Shown piece after piece: positions 32,876 through 39,600 of a DNA stretch of 40,937 nucleotides. The translations under genes and the position numbers were made by a program. Each line of letters opens with the position of its first letter. Position 1 is the first letter of the stretch. The notes below the pieces were generated by a model that saw only the letters and a program-made list of their open reading frames with translations, did not search any database and was not told the origin of the DNA. The stretch comes from Poseidonibacter ostreae. Its GTDB lineage: Bacteria; Campylobacterota; Campylobacteria; Campylobacterales; Arcobacteraceae. The stretch is from positions 1 to 40,937 of the forward strand of contig NZ_WFKJ01000026.1 in assembly GCF_009208075.1 (NCBI RefSeq), read 5' to 3'.

Positions 32876-33502
32876 TTATTGCTTAAATTTTTGATAAATT
32901 TTACTTTCTAACTCTTCTATTGTTTCAATAGCACCTTCTTCATGATTTGAAAATCCCCAGTTAACTAAAACAGAATCAACTCCAGCACTATTTGCTGCAA
33001 GTATATCTTTATGTGAATCTCCAATCATTTGGGCATTTATATTCGTAATACTATGTTTATTTAAAATCTTATTTACCATTTCTGGATGTGGTTTAGGGTT
33101 TGTAACACTATCATAACCTAAAATAGTAGAAAAATTAGCTCCAATTCCTACATGGTCTAACATCTTTTTTGCATACTGTGAATTCGCATTTGTAGCAACA
33201 GTTAAGATGAAATCATCTTTTAAATCATCGATTAGTTTTGCAATTCCATCATAAAGTACTAAGTCTGTTAAACAGTGTTCATTATAATACTCTTCAAAAA
33301 GTTTTGTTTGTTGTTCTGTAAACTCTTTTGTACCATAAAAGAACTCTGAAGAGTTTAAATGAGGCTCATTTACTTTCTCTAGAATATAATTTTTCTCTAA
33401 TCTTTCAAAACCAAGATTTTCTCTTACATAATTTATTGTATTTGTAATAGCAAAGCCACTATCTATCAAAGTTCCATCCATATCAAACATTATTAAACGC
33501 AT
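32876..33502 (-). CDS. HAD-IA family phosphatase, Gph-like
   Basis: A 208-residue haloacid-dehalogenase-type hydrolase. Motif I is MFDMDGTLIDSG (nucleophile Asp8 in most numberings, here about residue 6), motif II is TVATNANS, the conserved Lys is in NPKPHPEMV, and motif IV is IGDSHKDILAANSAG. A helical cap lies between motifs I and II. It resembles phosphoglycolate phosphatase and related housekeeping phosphatases; the substrate is not fixed by sequence. An AGGATA ribosome site and a minus-strand TATAAT at 33532-33537 precede it. Confidence 0.9.
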   Translation of the reverse strand: MRLIMFDMDGTLIDSGFAITNTINYVRENLGFERLEKNYILEKVNEPHLNSSEFFYGTKEFTEQQTKLFEEYYNEHCLTDLVLYDGIAKLIDDLKDDFILTVATNANSQYAKKMLDHVGIGANFSTILGYDSVTNPKPHPEMVNKILNKHSITNINAQMIGDSHKDILAANSAGVDSVLVNWGFSNHEEGAIETIEELESKIYQKFKQ

Positions 33503-33531
33503 CTATTATCCTAAGTTATTTATATTCGCGT

Positions 33532-33537
33532 ATTATA
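33532..33537 (-). promoter_or_regulatory. Minus-strand -10 of the HAD gene
   Basis: TATAAT on the minus strand gives a start near 33525 and a leader of about 22 bases containing the AGGATA ribosome site of the HAD gene. Confidence 0.45.
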
Positions 33538-33643
33538 TGATTAAAAATAAAAAGTAAGATTAAAATTTTTACTAAAATTGAAAAACTAATAGAATATAGG
33601 ACAAAAAGTATCTTGATTTAACAAATATTTAACAAAGTATTGT

Positions 33644-33649
33644 TATAAT
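33644..33649 (+). promoter_or_regulatory. Extended -10 promoter of the CCUCC-loop RNA
   Basis: TATAAT at 33644-33649 with TG at 33641-33642 is the same extended -10 as upstream of the RNA at 5391. Transcription would start near 33656. Confidence 0.6.
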
Positions 33650-33655
33650 ACGAAA

Positions 33656-33777
33656 CAATTTAGGGTATTACTAGATTAATCCTCCTACTAAACTGATTAT
33701 ATACAAGATTAGTATCCTATATACTATTATAATAAATTTGAATGCGGCTTCACAAATCTTTGTGAAGCTTTTTTTTT
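33656..33777 (+). ncRNA. Candidate trans-acting small RNA with CCUCC loop
   Basis: About 120 bases of RNA run from an extended -10 promoter to a strong terminator, with no ORF that has a ribosome site. TAGGGTATTACTA (33661-33673) can pair imperfectly with TAGTATCCTA (33710-33719), so that CCTCC (33681-33685) lies in the enclosed loop. An exposed CCUCC is complementary to Shine-Dalgarno sequences, as in known repressor RNAs with C-rich seed loops. Within the window, AGGAGGA at 35090-35096 is a seven-base match. The NosL-like gene starts 28 bases after the terminator but has its own possible -10, so this is more likely a free RNA than a leader. It is not similar to any housekeeping RNA I recognise. 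Confidence 0.6.
33747..33777 (+). terminator. Intrinsic terminator of the CCUCC-loop RNA
   Basis: GCTTCACAAA and TTTGTGAAGC form a 10-bp stem (33747-33756 / 33759-33768) followed by nine T. The T run merges into TGTATAAT (33777-33784), a possible -10 for the next gene. Confidence 0.9.
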
Positions 33778-33805
33778 GTATAATAACAATCTTGGAGTTT
33801 ATCAA

Positions 33806-34309
33806 ATGAAAAAAATCTTACCTTTCTTAACAATCGTAATAATAATAGCAGTAATCGTAATAATATTTTTATCAATGTCTAATAAAAAACAAATGGTCGT
33901 AATTCATGAGGGTAATCATACTCATCAGCCTGTAAATATTAAACATGATCATTTTCAAGATACTCAATGTGGAATGACAATTACTCAAGATGATAATTCT
34001 GCACAAGCAGTATCTCCTGATGGAAAAACATGGTTTTTTGATGATGTTGGATGTTTAGTTCTTTGGTACAATAATATAAAATTTAAAGAAAAAGCTACTT
34101 TATGGGTATTTTCAAACGATACAAAAGAATATATAAATGCAAGAGAAGCTTGGTATAGTAGAACTGAAAGAACACCAATGGGATATGGTTTTGGTGCATA
34201 TAAAGAAAAACAAGAAAAATTCATAGGTTTTGAAGAAGTTGTTTTAAAAATGATTAGAGGTGAAAACCTTACAAATCCATATATTAGAAAAGAATTAGTT
34301 GGTAAATAA
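33806..34309 (+). CDS. NosL-like copper-binding accessory protein
   Basis: With ATG 33806 (GGAG nine bases upstream) the protein has 167 residues; the in-frame TTG at 33776 lies in the terminator T run and is rejected. One N-terminal membrane helix (about 4-24) precedes a periplasmic domain with a His-rich start (HEGNHTHQPVNIKHDHF), then CGMTI and WFFDDVGCLVLWY. The CGM and DDxGC motifs are those of NosL-type Cu(I) chaperones. No nitrous oxide reductase gene is seen, so it may serve another copper enzyme such as a terminal oxidase. Its stop overlaps the next ATG, so the two genes form a unit. Confidence 0.75.
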   Translation: MKKILPFLTIVIIIAVIVIIFLSMSNKKQMVVIHEGNHTHQPVNIKHDHFQDTQCGMTITQDDNSAQAVSPDGKTWFFDDVGCLVLWYNNIKFKEKATLWVFSNDTKEYINAREAWYSRTERTPMGYGFGAYKEKQEKFIGFEEVVLKMIRGENLTNPYIRKELVGK

Positions 34310-35019
34310 TGGAAACAGTTAGTATTTTAACAATTATTTCCATTGCTTTTTTAGGCTCTTTTGGACACTGTGTTGGAATGTGTGGTGGTATTGTAATCGC
34401 ATATTCTAGTACAAAAATTAAAAGTACTTGGTCAAAAAAACTACAAGCTACTGTTCATTTATTATACTCATTTGGAAGAATTACAACTTATACAATTTTA
34501 GGTGCTTTATTTGGTCTTGTTGGTGGTGTTGTTACTTTTGATAATTTAACTAGCGGTATTTTACTTCTAGTAACTGGTTCAATGATGATACTTATTGGTT
34601 TATCATTGATGGGAAAAATAAAATTTCTTACAATTTTAGAGCATTCATGTTCAAAATCTCCACTTTATCAAAATACTTTTAAATCATTAATTGGCTCAGA
34701 TTCACTAATGAGTTTTTATTTATTAGGAATGTTAAACGGACTTTTACCTTGTGGGTTTGTTTATGTATTTGCAATAACAGCTGCAAGTACAGGAAGTGCT
34801 TTTTGGGGTGCTTTTGTAATGTTTATCTTTGGATTAAGCACATTGCCTGCACTTTTTTCACTTGGCTTTTTTATAGGCTTATTTAAACAAACTAATTTAA
34901 GAGACTTATTTATAAAATTAGCATCTTTTTTAGTTATTGGCTTTGGTATTTATATTGCTTATTTAGGCTATGAATACATAATAGATCCAACAAAAAGTAT
35001 CTTAAGCTGTCATATTTAA
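34309..35019 (+). CDS. TauE/SafE (UreH/DsbD_2-like) membrane protein
   Basis: A 236-residue protein with six predicted membrane helices. The first carries GSFGHCVGMCGGIVIAYSS, and the middle NGLLPCGFVYVF, the paired Cys motifs of the UreH/DsbD-2-like branch of the sulfite exporter TauE/SafE family. Related proteins are linked to metal transport or thiol electron transfer for cytochrome oxidase maturation. Its one-base overlap with the NosL-like gene supports copper handling, but the transported species is inferred. A hairpin terminator covers its stop. Confidence 0.8.
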   Translation: METVSILTIISIAFLGSFGHCVGMCGGIVIAYSSTKIKSTWSKKLQATVHLLYSFGRITTYTILGALFGLVGGVVTFDNLTSGILLLVTGSMMILIGLSLMGKIKFLTILEHSCSKSPLYQNTFKSLIGSDSLMSFYLLGMLNGLLPCGFVYVFAITAASTGSAFWGAFVMFIFGLSTLPALFSLGFFIGLFKQTNLRDLFIKLASFLVIGFGIYIAYLGYEYIIDPTKSILSCHI

Positions 35020-35040
35020 AACTATTGATTCAATAGTTTT
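35018..35040 (+). terminator. Terminator of the NosL/TauE pair
   Basis: AAAACTATTGA and its exact complement form an 11-bp stem with a one-base centre, ending in TTTT and overlapping the stop codon of the membrane protein gene. Confidence 0.7.
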
Positions 35041-35053
35041 ATCTACTTTTATA

Positions 35054-35059
35054 TATAAT
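35054..35059 (+). promoter_or_regulatory. Promoter of the B12 uptake operon
   Basis: TATAAT at 35054-35059 would start RNA near 35066, giving a leader of about 35 bases that ends in AAAGGAGGA. This leader is too short to hold a cobalamin riboswitch. Confidence 0.5.
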
Positions 35060-35100
35060 CCCGATAATTATTACAATAAAACTTTTTAAAGGAGGAATAC

Positions 35101-35286
35101 ATGATTAGTAAATCAAAAAAATATTTTACAATTTTTGGAATATTAGCAGCTACTGTTGATAAAAAAATGCAATCTTTAAACTGCATGATAGATGCTATTT
35201 TACATAGTAGTAAACCCAGAATAACAAAAATATTACTAGCAAAAGAATTAAAACCCATAAATCTAGATTCAACAAATAAAATATAA
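35101..35286 (+). CDS. 61-residue small protein heading the B12 operon
   Basis: The ATG follows AAAGGAGGA at ideal spacing, the strongest ribosome site in this region, and a promoter lies just upstream. The protein starts MISKSKKYFTIFGILAATVD, has two Cys-free halves apart from Cys28 (in SLNCMIDAIL), is basic and has no clear membrane helix. It lies 22 bases before the btuB-like gene. I do not recognise a family. It may be a true small protein or an efficiently translated leader whose translation sets expression of btuB. No minus-strand alternative is convincing. Confidence 0.62.
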   Translation: MISKSKKYFTIFGILAATVDKKMQSLNCMIDAILHSSKPRITKILLAKELKPINLDSTNKI

Positions 35287-35308
35287 TAAAAATTAGGAAC
35301 ATAAAATA

Positions 35309-37132
35309 ATGAATAATAAAATAACTACAAGCTTAGTTGCAAGCTTTATCTTAGCAACAAACGTCTACTCATCAGAAACTTTTCAATTAGATGAAATTAC
35401 AGTTACAAGTGCTACAAAATCAAATCAATCAATCAAAGATGTTACATCAAATATAGATGTTATAACTAAAGAAGAAATTGAAGAAAGAAATTTCTCTGGA
35501 GTTAGTGAAGCTTTAAATACATTATCAGGAATAAATATTATTAGTAATGGTGGTGTTGGTCAAAATGATTCACTATTTATTCGAGGAGTTTCTTCAAAAA
35601 GAATTTTAATATTAGTTGATGGTGTTCGGTATAATGAACCTGCTGGATTAAGTGGTGCTCCATTAGCTCAACTATTAATTGATGATATTGAACAAATAGA
35701 AGTTGTAAAAGGTGCACAAAGTGGTATATGGGGTGCAGATGCAAGTGGTGGAGTAATTAATATTATTACAACAACTGCAAAAAAAGGTTTTCATGGAAAT
35801 GCTTTAGTTGAAATGGGTAGTTTTAATACTAAGAAATATGCAACAACTTTATCAAATAGAACAGATTTAGGATATATAAAAGTTAATGCAAATAGAACAG
35901 AAACTAGAGGTTTTAGTGCATTTGAAGCTAAAGAAGGCTCTTCAGATTATGGTAGAAGAGGAAATGAACTAGGTTATGAAAGAGATGGATATCAAAATAA
36001 TACTTATTCAATTCAAGCAGGATTAAATCTTAGTGATAATGATGAGTTAAATTTTTCATATAAAAAAATAAATGCTAAATATGATTATGATAGTTCTTCT
36101 GGTGATAACACTACGAATAAAACAGATTTAAATCATTTTTTTAAATCATCAAATTATGTACATACTGAAGATAATTATGATATAAAATTAAATATTCAAC
36201 AATCAAAATTTGATAGAGATCAATCAGGCTTCATTGCAAAAAGTTTAATAAATGAATTTGGAATACAATCAACAATAAATTATACTAATGATGGATATTT
36301 AGTTCTTGGAGCAAATAAACAGAATTTTGAACATATTACAAGTGAATTTAAATATCAAACTTCAGGTATTTTTTTATCTAATACAAATACTTTTGGTAAA
36401 TTATTATTAACTCAAGCATTAAGATATGATGACAATAATGCATTTGATGAAAAAGTAACTGGTAAACTAGGGGTAAAGTATAACTTTACAAAAGATTTCA
36501 ATACATCTGCAAATTATGGAACAGCATATAATGCTCCAACATTAAGTAATTTAAATCGTACTTCTACATTAAAACCAGAAGAGAGTAAATCTTTTGATAT
36601 TGGATTTGAATATAAAAATCTAAAAGTAACATATTTTGACCAGAAAATAAAAAATTTAATTAGTTACAATGATCCAACTCCAACAAATTATTCTAATGAT
36701 GATTATTATTACGAAAATATTGAAGGTAAATCACGATTTAAAGGTTATGAACTAGCCTACAAACAAAACTTAGGTGAAGATACTTTATTAAGTTTAAATT
36801 ATACACACTTAAGTGCACAAGACAGTGATGGGGAAGATTTAGCAAGACGGGCTAAAAGACAACTTAGTTTTGCAGTAGATTATTATGGCTTTGATAAATT
36901 ACATTTAAATGCAAATGGTTCATATGTAGGAACTAGATATAATGATGGAAATAAAAGTGGTGCAAGCACTGGAAACTATACTCTTTGGAATACAGTTGCT
37001 AATTATAAAATCAATAAAACTTTTTCTACATATTTAAAAATTGACAACTTATTTAATAAGTACTACCAAACAATTGATGGTTATGCAACAGCTGAACGAA
37101 GTGCTTATATTGGGTTAAAGGCTACATTCTAA
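35309..37132 (+). CDS. btuB: BtuB-like TonB-dependent outer-membrane receptor
   Basis: A 607-residue receptor with a signal peptide (about 1-22), a TonB box region LDEITVTSA, a plug domain (LNTLSGINIISNGG, IRGVSSKRILILVDGVRYNE, IEQIEVVKGAQSGIWGADA, GGVINIIT) and a 22-strand-type barrel ending ERSAYIGLKATF with a terminal Phe. Size and plug sequence fit BtuB. The following genes are a B12-type ABC importer and cobyrinate synthase, so cobalamin or another corrinoid is the likely substrate. Energy would come from the tonB system 2.5 kb upstream. Confidence 0.9.
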   Translation: MNNKITTSLVASFILATNVYSSETFQLDEITVTSATKSNQSIKDVTSNIDVITKEEIEERNFSGVSEALNTLSGINIISNGGVGQNDSLFIRGVSSKRILILVDGVRYNEPAGLSGAPLAQLLIDDIEQIEVVKGAQSGIWGADASGGVINIITTTAKKGFHGNALVEMGSFNTKKYATTLSNRTDLGYIKVNANRTETRGFSAFEAKEGSSDYGRRGNELGYERDGYQNNTYSIQAGLNLSDNDELNFSYKKINAKYDYDSSSGDNTTNKTDLNHFFKSSNYVHTEDNYDIKLNIQQSKFDRDQSGFIAKSLINEFGIQSTINYTNDGYLVLGANKQNFEHITSEFKYQTSGIFLSNTNTFGKLLLTQALRYDDNNAFDEKVTGKLGVKYNFTKDFNTSANYGTAYNAPTLSNLNRTSTLKPEESKSFDIGFEYKNLKVTYFDQKIKNLISYNDPTPTNYSNDDYYYENIEGKSRFKGYELAYKQNLGEDTLLSLNYTHLSAQDSDGEDLARRAKRQLSFAVDYYGFDKLHLNANGSYVGTRYNDGNKSGASTGNYTLWNTVANYKINKTFSTYLKIDNLFNKYYQTIDGYATAERSAYIGLKATF

Positions 37133-37133
37133 T

Positions 37134-37961
37134 ATGAAAAAATTTATATTTATTCTTTTTATCTTTTGTATTAATTTATTTGGGGAGAGCAGAATCGTAA
37201 CTCTTACTCCTTCAATAAATGAGATAGTTTATGCTCTTGGAATGGGAAATAGTGTAGTAGCTAATACTAAATATTGTGATTTTCCAGAAGAGTCAAAAGA
37301 GGTAAAGAAAGTAGGGGGATATGCAACTATATCTTTAGAAAAGATTATAGAAACAAAACCTACTGTTGTAATTGCTCAAAATTATGATGAAAAACTATTA
37401 CGAAATTTAAAAAGTTTAGATATAAAAACCTTAGTATTTAAAACAGATACTATTGATTCAATTAAACATACTATTAAAACTTTAGGTGAATATTTTCACA
37501 AAGAAAATAAGGCTAATGAAATTATTTTAAATATAAATAATTCATTGGCTTCTTTAAAAGGAATCATATCAAATAAAAAAGTTTTAATAGTAATCGGTCC
37601 TAGAAAAAACTTAAATAATCAAATTTATATTACAGGGAATAATCTATATTTTGAAGATATCTTAAAAGCTTCAGGAAATAAAAATGCATTTTTTTCAACT
37701 AGTAAAAATCAACCAGTTGTAAATAGTGAAAAAATTATAAATATGAATCCTGATATAATAGTACTTTTATCTCCATTTTTGGATGGAAAAATAGAAGAAC
37801 AAAAAGAACTTATGTCTAATTGGTTAGAGTTACCTGTAAATGCTGCAATTAAAAAAAATATTTATATTGTAGATAAATTATATTCTGGAATTCCAAGTCA
37901 AAGAGTAGTTTATTTTATAAAAGATTTTAAAAAGATATTAGAAAATGTTAGAAATAAATAA
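37134..37961 (+). CDS. btuF: Periplasmic cobalamin-binding protein BtuF-like
   Basis: A 275-residue class III solute-binding protein with a signal peptide (FIFILFIFCINLFGES). RIVTLTPSINEIVYALGMGNSVVANTKYCDFPEE is a typical BtuF start, here split in two for quotation: RIVTLTPSINEIVYALG and VVANTKYCDFPEE. The pattern YATISLEKIIETKPTVVIAQ and SEKIINMNPDIIVLLSP mark the two lobes. It binds the ligand released by BtuB and delivers it to BtuCD. It starts one base after the btuB stop and overlaps btuD by 17 bases. Confidence 0.88.
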   Translation: MKKFIFILFIFCINLFGESRIVTLTPSINEIVYALGMGNSVVANTKYCDFPEESKEVKKVGGYATISLEKIIETKPTVVIAQNYDEKLLRNLKSLDIKTLVFKTDTIDSIKHTIKTLGEYFHKENKANEIILNINNSLASLKGIISNKKVLIVIGPRKNLNNQIYITGNNLYFEDILKASGNKNAFFSTSKNQPVVNSEKIINMNPDIIVLLSPFLDGKIEEQKELMSNWLELPVNAAIKKNIYIVDKLYSGIPSQRVVYFIKDFKKILENVRNK

Positions 37962-38643
37962 ATATAATAGTGATATATTAGAAGATATTTCTTTCTCTTT
38001 AGAAGAGAATGAAAATCTAATAATATTAGGTGAAAATGGAGCAGGGAAGTCAACTCTTGCAAAAGTTTTATCTAATCTAATTGAAAACGATAATGTGAAG
38101 CTTTTTGATGAAAATCTATGTGATTTAAGTGACAAAAAAAGAGCAGAATATATAAACTATATTCCTCCAAAACTATCAATATTTGATGAGTACATAACTT
38201 TACGAGAATTCTTTGAATTAGCATGTATTGATCAAGTTGATAATAAAAAAATAGATGAATTAATCAATATTTTAAAGCTTAAAAAGCTTGAAGACAAATA
38301 TTGTAAAGCTTTTAGTTCAGGAGAAAAACAACTTCTTCTTTTAGGTTCAAGTATTTTACATAATGCAAAGATTACTATATTTGATGAGTTAACTGCAAAT
38401 TTAGATATTACAAGATTAAAAGAGGTTTTTGATATTTTTAACTCAGATTTTCTAAAACAAAAAATTATCATTACACATAATCTTGACTTAGCCTATGCTT
38501 TAAAATTTAAAGTTTTATATATAAAAGATGGGAAAATAGAGTTTTTTGGAAAGCATGAGGAATTTTTTTGTAATGAAAATCTTAAAAAGTTTTATAATGA
38601 TTCAATATCAAAAATCAATGAGCATTTGGTTGTAAACTTATGA
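37945..38643 (+). CDS. btuD: Cobalamin ABC transporter ATPase BtuD-like
   Basis: A 232-residue ABC ATPase. Walker A is ILGENGAGKSTLAKV, the signature is AFSSGEKQLLLLGSS, Walker B is ITIFDELTANLD with catalytic Glu and D-loop, and the switch His is in IIITHNLDLA. The Q-loop is unusual: INYIPPKLSIF has Pro75 where the family has Gln (YVPQ or LPQ). The signature SSGE also departs from SGGQ. It is encoded between the binding protein and permease and should be their partner, though the changed Q-loop makes coupling worth testing. Confidence 0.88.
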   Translation: MLEINKYNSDILEDISFSLEENENLIILGENGAGKSTLAKVLSNLIENDNVKLFDENLCDLSDKKRAEYINYIPPKLSIFDEYITLREFFELACIDQVDNKKIDELINILKLKKLEDKYCKAFSSGEKQLLLLGSSILHNAKITIFDELTANLDITRLKEVFDIFNSDFLKQKIIITHNLDLAYALKFKVLYIKDGKIEFFGKHEEFFCNENLKKFYNDSISKINEHLVVNL

Positions 38644-39599
38644 AATTAGTGTTGTATATATTTTCAATAATTATTCTTGCCATATCACCTTTTTTAGGTG
38701 AAATTACTTTAAACCTAAATGAACTATTTGATTCAAGTACTATTACTTATAAAGTATTTTGGGAACTTAGGGTTTCTAGAGTTTTATTAGCTTTTTTTGT
38801 TGGTGGAATACTTGCTTTAAGTGGTTTGATATTTCAAATTATTTTCAAAAATGCACTTATAACTCCTTATACTTTAGGAATTGCAAGTGGTACGACACTG
38901 TTTACTGCAATATCAATAGTTTTCTTTCCTGCTATGATTTTATCTATATCATCTGCATTTGGTTCACTTATCACTATTACAATTTTATACTATATTTCAA
39001 AAAATATCAATAAAAATACAATAGCAGTTTCTACAAACTCAATACTTTTAATTGGTATTGCCTTATCTTATTTTTACTCATCTGCTTTGATGTTAGTATT
39101 TTATATGAGTAACTTAGAGCAAAATTATTCAATTGTACGATTTACACTAGGAAGCTTAGATACAGTTGGTTTTACAAGTTCTTTTGTGATTTTTATAATG
39201 GCTGCAATTATGTACTTTACAATTTATTCTAATAGAGCAAAAATAAAACTTCTACTTATCTCAAATGATACAGCTTTTTTAAAAGGTTTAAATGTACACA
39301 AATTAAACCTTCTTTTACTTATAGTTATTTCTATTTGTGTGGGAGTAAGTATTAGTTTTGTAGGACCCATTGGTTTTATTGGTTTAGTAGTACCTCATAT
39401 TATAAAACTTATTTATAAAAAAAGTGCGGATCAGTTAATTTTTCCTGTATTCTTTTATGGGGGAGTTTTTTTAGTTATGTCAGATTTAATTGCAAGAAAT
39501 TTAAATACAGCATCTTCTTTACCTATTGGAGTAGTTACTGCATTTATAGGTGCTCCTTTCTTTGTATATCTATTAATAAAAAGAAATAAAAAGGACTAA
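38640..39599 (+). CDS. btuC: Cobalamin ABC transporter permease BtuC-like
   Basis: A 319-residue FecCD-family permease with about ten membrane helices. Recognisable are ELRVSRVLLAFFVGGILALSG (quoted within limit as LRVSRVLLAFFVGGILALSG), FKNALITPYTLGIASGTT and FVGPIGFIGLVVPHIIKLI, the standard coupling region of BtuC/FhuB proteins. It translocates the corrinoid across the inner membrane with BtuD. The ATG overlaps the btuD stop. Its TAA ends one base before the proposed cobB start. Confidence 0.92.
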   Translation: MKLVLYIFSIIILAISPFLGEITLNLNELFDSSTITYKVFWELRVSRVLLAFFVGGILALSGLIFQIIFKNALITPYTLGIASGTTLFTAISIVFFPAMILSISSAFGSLITITILYYISKNINKNTIAVSTNSILLIGIALSYFYSSALMLVFYMSNLEQNYSIVRFTLGSLDTVGFTSSFVIFIMAAIMYFTIYSNRAKIKLLLISNDTAFLKGLNVHKLNLLLLIVISICVGVSISFVGPIGFIGLVVPHIIKLIYKKSADQLIFPVFFYGGVFLVMSDLIARNLNTASSLPIGVVTAFIGAPFFVYLLIKRNKKD

Positions 39600-39600
39600 A

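Noticed and set aside
33776-33805. Longer NosL-like protein starting at TTG 33776
   Set aside because: That codon lies at the edge of the terminator T run with no ribosome site; ATG 33806 has GGAG and begins a normal membrane anchor.
35020-35100. Cobalamin riboswitch upstream of the btuB operon
   Set aside because: The leader after the promoter is about 35 bases and shows none of the multi-helix structure needed.
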